Assembly (NCBI GenBank): GCA_028697695.1
Contig: JAQVEI010000071.1
Coordinates: 1 to 8,865 of the forward strand
DNA from: Lentimicrobiaceae bacterium
GTDB taxonomy: Bacteria > Bacteroidota > Bacteroidia > Bacteroidales > Lentimicrobiaceae
Length of the DNA stretch: 8,865 bases
Direction of reading: 5' to 3'
Under the pieces are notes generated by a model. It was not told where the DNA came from and searched no databases. It saw nothing but the letters and a program-made list of their open reading frames with translations. Numbering within the stretch: position 1 is the stretch's first letter; the number at the start of each line of letters is the position of its first letter. This document shows positions 7,029-8,865 of the stretch, piece after piece. The position numbers and the translations under genes were made by a program.

Positions 7029-7071
7029 GGCCGGATTTCCCAATTTATTATTTAACTGAACTCCGCTTTTA

Positions 7072-8442
7072 ATGAGTAGCAATAAACCATCCATACCCAA
7101 AGGTACCCGCGATTTTTCTCCCGTTGAAATGAACCGGCGGAACTATATTTTCTCAACCATTAAACAGGTTTTTGAACAGTTTGGTTATCAGCCGATTGAA
7201 ACCCCGGCCATGGAAACGCTCAACACCTTGCTGGGCAAATACGGCGAGGAGGGAGACAAGCTCTTGTTTAGAGTATTGAATTCGGGCGATTTTCTGAGCG
7301 CAATACCTTCCGAAGAACTCAGGCCTGACAATGCCACCCGGGTTTCCGGTCTTATCAGTGATAAAGGACTGCGCTATGACCTTACCGTTCCCTTCGCAAG
7401 ATTCGTGGTGCAGCATCGCAATGAGATTACCTTTCCTTTCCGGCGCTATCAGATTCAACCGGTGTGGCGTGCCGACCGGCCTCAAAAGGGGCGTTACCGC
7501 GAATTTTTTCAATGTGATGCCGATGTTATCGGTTCTGACTCTCTTCTGAATGAAGCCGAACTGTTGCAAATTGCCGATAAAGTATTCCCGGCATTGGGTA
7601 TTAGGGTAATACTAAAAGTCAACAACCGGAAGATACTGGCAGGGATGGCTGAAATCATTGGTCATGCCGATAAAATAACCGACATTACAGTGGCCATAGA
7701 CAAGCTCGATAAAATCGGCCCGGATAAGGTAAACGAGGAGTTGTTGTTGCATGGAATTGATGCACCATCTATCGAGCGGTTGCAACCCATTATACAGTTG
7801 GAGGGCAGCAATGCCGAAAAGCTAAAACAGATGAAGACCTGGCTTGCTGAAAGTGAAGAGGGGCTGAAAGGCATTGAGGAAATACAACAGGTGTTTCAAC
7901 TTACTGAAACCATGGGTATTGCCAGTCCACTGGAATTCGATCTTACGCTTGCACGCGGATTGAATTATTATACCGGTGCCATTATTGAAGTGAAAGCTGC
8001 TGATGTGGTTATGGGCAGCATATGTGGCGGCGGGCGGTACGATAACCTTACCGGGATATTTGGTTTGCAGGGTGTTTCAGGCGTGGGTATCTCTTTTGGT
8101 GCCGACCGTATTTATGATGTTATGCTGGAATTGAACCTTTTTCCGGCCTCGACTGCCTCATCTACGCGGGTGTTGCTGATTAACTTTGGAGGTGAAGAGG
8201 AAAAAAGCAGCATTTTAATGGCAGGACGTCTCAGAGCTATGGGCTTAAATACCGAGTTGTACCCCGACAATGCAAAAATTAAAAAGCAGTTTTCGTACGC
8301 CGACAGTAAAAAAATTCCATGGGTAATTATTATTGGTGAAAATGAGCGCCTTAACAATACCTGTATACTCAAAAATATGGAAACAGGCGAACAGCTTACT
8401 GCTGACCCCGAAACAGTCGGCACTCGTTTATTAAATGGTTAG
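7072..8442 (+). CDS. hisS: Histidine--tRNA ligase
   Basis: A complete 456-aa class II aminoacyl-tRNA synthetase that charges tRNA-His with histidine using ATP in the cytoplasm. The N-terminus PKGTRDFSP (9-17) is typical. Motif 2 is at about 123-144 (FRRYQIQPVWRADRPQKGRYRE, with Arg133 as the motif 2 Arg). The histidine-specific motif HisA is LARGLNYYTG (293-302, catalytic Arg295), and HisB is SICGGGRYDNL (316-326). Motif 3 is GVGISFGADRI (337-347, Arg346). The C-terminal anticodon-binding domain runs from about 365 to the end (VLLINFGG, then TELYPDNAKIKKQFSYADSK). The insertion between motifs 1 and 2 and the overall length match Bacteroidota HisRS. All active-site motifs are present, so it should be functional. 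It has its own upstream -7 element and is followed by hutH after 52 bases. Confidence 0.98.
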   Translation: MSSNKPSIPKGTRDFSPVEMNRRNYIFSTIKQVFEQFGYQPIETPAMETLNTLLGKYGEEGDKLLFRVLNSGDFLSAIPSEELRPDNATRVSGLISDKGLRYDLTVPFARFVVQHRNEITFPFRRYQIQPVWRADRPQKGRYREFFQCDADVIGSDSLLNEAELLQIADKVFPALGIRVILKVNNRKILAGMAEIIGHADKITDITVAIDKLDKIGPDKVNEELLLHGIDAPSIERLQPIIQLEGSNAEKLKQMKTWLAESEEGLKGIEEIQQVFQLTETMGIASPLEFDLTLARGLNYYTGAIIEVKAADVVMGSICGGGRYDNLTGIFGLQGVSGVGISFGADRIYDVMLELNLFPASTASSTRVLLINFGGEEEKSSILMAGRLRAMGLNTELYPDNAKIKKQFSYADSKKIPWVIIIGENERLNNTCILKNMETGEQLTADPETVGTRLLNG

Positions 8443-8494
8443 AGCTTTAGTCGCTTATTCACAGAAATTAAAATCGAAATAAAAATATTTTTCA

Positions 8495-8865
8495 ATGAAC
8501 ACTTTTGAAATAACTTCTCAAATCTTAGACTTTACCACGATTGAACAGATCATCAATCAGGACATGAAGCTTGTTTTATCAGACGATGCCAGAGCGAAGA
8601 TAGCTCATTGCCGTAAATATCTGGATGATAAGCTCACCGGGCACAGCGATCCCATCTATGGAATTACCACAGGTTTTGGTTCGCTTTGCAACATCAATGT
8701 GCCTGCAGCCGACCTGACGCGTCTTCAGGAGAACCTCGTTATGTCGCACGCCTGTGGAACCGGGCCGGAGGTTGACAGCAAGATTGTTAAGTTAATGCTG
8801 TTGTTAAAAATTCATGCTCTTTCATTTGGAAACTCCGGAGTTCAGGTAGCAACTGTTGAGCGTTT
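8495..8865 (+). CDS. hutH: Histidine ammonia-lyase, N-terminal part (3' truncated by window end)
   Basis: An open frame from ATG at 8495 runs off the window end after 123 complete codons; the family is normally about 500 aa. It belongs to the aromatic amino acid lyases, which deaminate through an MIO cofactor made from an Ala-Ser-Gly triad; that triad would lie just beyond the window. Visible hallmarks are IYGITTGFGSL (54-64, with catalytic Tyr55) and LQENLVMSHACGTG (77-90), then LLLKIHALSFGNSGV (102-116). The Ser-His pair (84-85) at the substrate-selecting position is typical of histidine lyases; tyrosine lyases have His-Leu or His-His there. The reaction would be L-histidine to trans-urocanate plus ammonia, the first step of histidine use. 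Being next to hisS may be chance. A phenylalanine/tyrosine lyase role cannot be fully excluded without the rest. Confidence 0.87.
   Translation, partial: MNTFEITSQILDFTTIEQIINQDMKLVLSDDARAKIAHCRKYLDDKLTGHSDPIYGITTGFGSLCNINVPAADLTRLQENLVMSHACGTGPEVDSKIVKLMLLLKIHALSFGNSGVQVATVER

Noticed and set aside
8486..8493. Promoter-like TATTTTTC just before the hutH-like gene
   Set aside because: It has one mismatch to TAnnTTTG and ends one base before the start codon, too close to act as the -7 element for this gene.

Overview
The window looks like a chromosomal contig end from a member of the Bacteroidota. Three lines of evidence agree. The hisS product has the long, closely recognisable Bacteroidota-type sequence (about 456 aa, with the MGKYGEEGDK-like and VWRADRPQKGRYREF blocks). 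Several intergenic regions carry the Bacteroidota promoter -7 element TAnnTTTG, one of them with a well-spaced TTTG -33 element. Start codons generally lack a Shine-Dalgarno sequence, and the sensor kinase has the TPR-histidine kinase architecture common in this phylum. No ribosomal marker is present, so genus cannot be given. All genes lie on the + strand. The first 17 bases are not biological: they match the 3' end of the Illumina read-2 adapter.

Layout: (1) 18-699, C-terminal part of a GT4-type glycosyltransferase, cut by the contig end. (2) A 220-base gap holding a very good Bacteroidota promoter, then a periplasmic-TPR sensor histidine kinase (920-3082) with no response regulator beside it. 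(3) ettA (3161-4837), the ABC-F translational throttle, with its own -7 element, followed after 3 bases by a SatD-like protein (4841-5512). (4) A 147-base gap containing an ordered array of inverted half-sites at a 29-base period, then a multi-pass DUF3307 membrane protein (5660-6421). (5) A WbuC-type cupin (6533-7012). (6) hisS (7072-8442) with its own -7 element. (7) The 5' part of a histidine ammonia-lyase gene, hutH-like (8495-8865), cut by the window end.

The most interesting part is 4841-6421. The SatD-like protein can be read as a shortened class III nucleotide-cyclase-like domain (two aspartates, an N-x3-R pair and a glycine frame at the right spacing) joined to a C-terminal helix-turn-helix. 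Its neighbour is a DUF3307 integral membrane protein, and between them are seven half-sites TATAGCC/GGCTATA whose start points alternate 13, 16, 13, 16, 13, 16 bases apart. A plausible but untested model is a small nucleotide-sensing or nucleotide-making regulator that binds this array and controls the membrane protein. The remaining genes are ordinary metabolism, translation and surface-polysaccharide functions and show no clear functional link to that pair.
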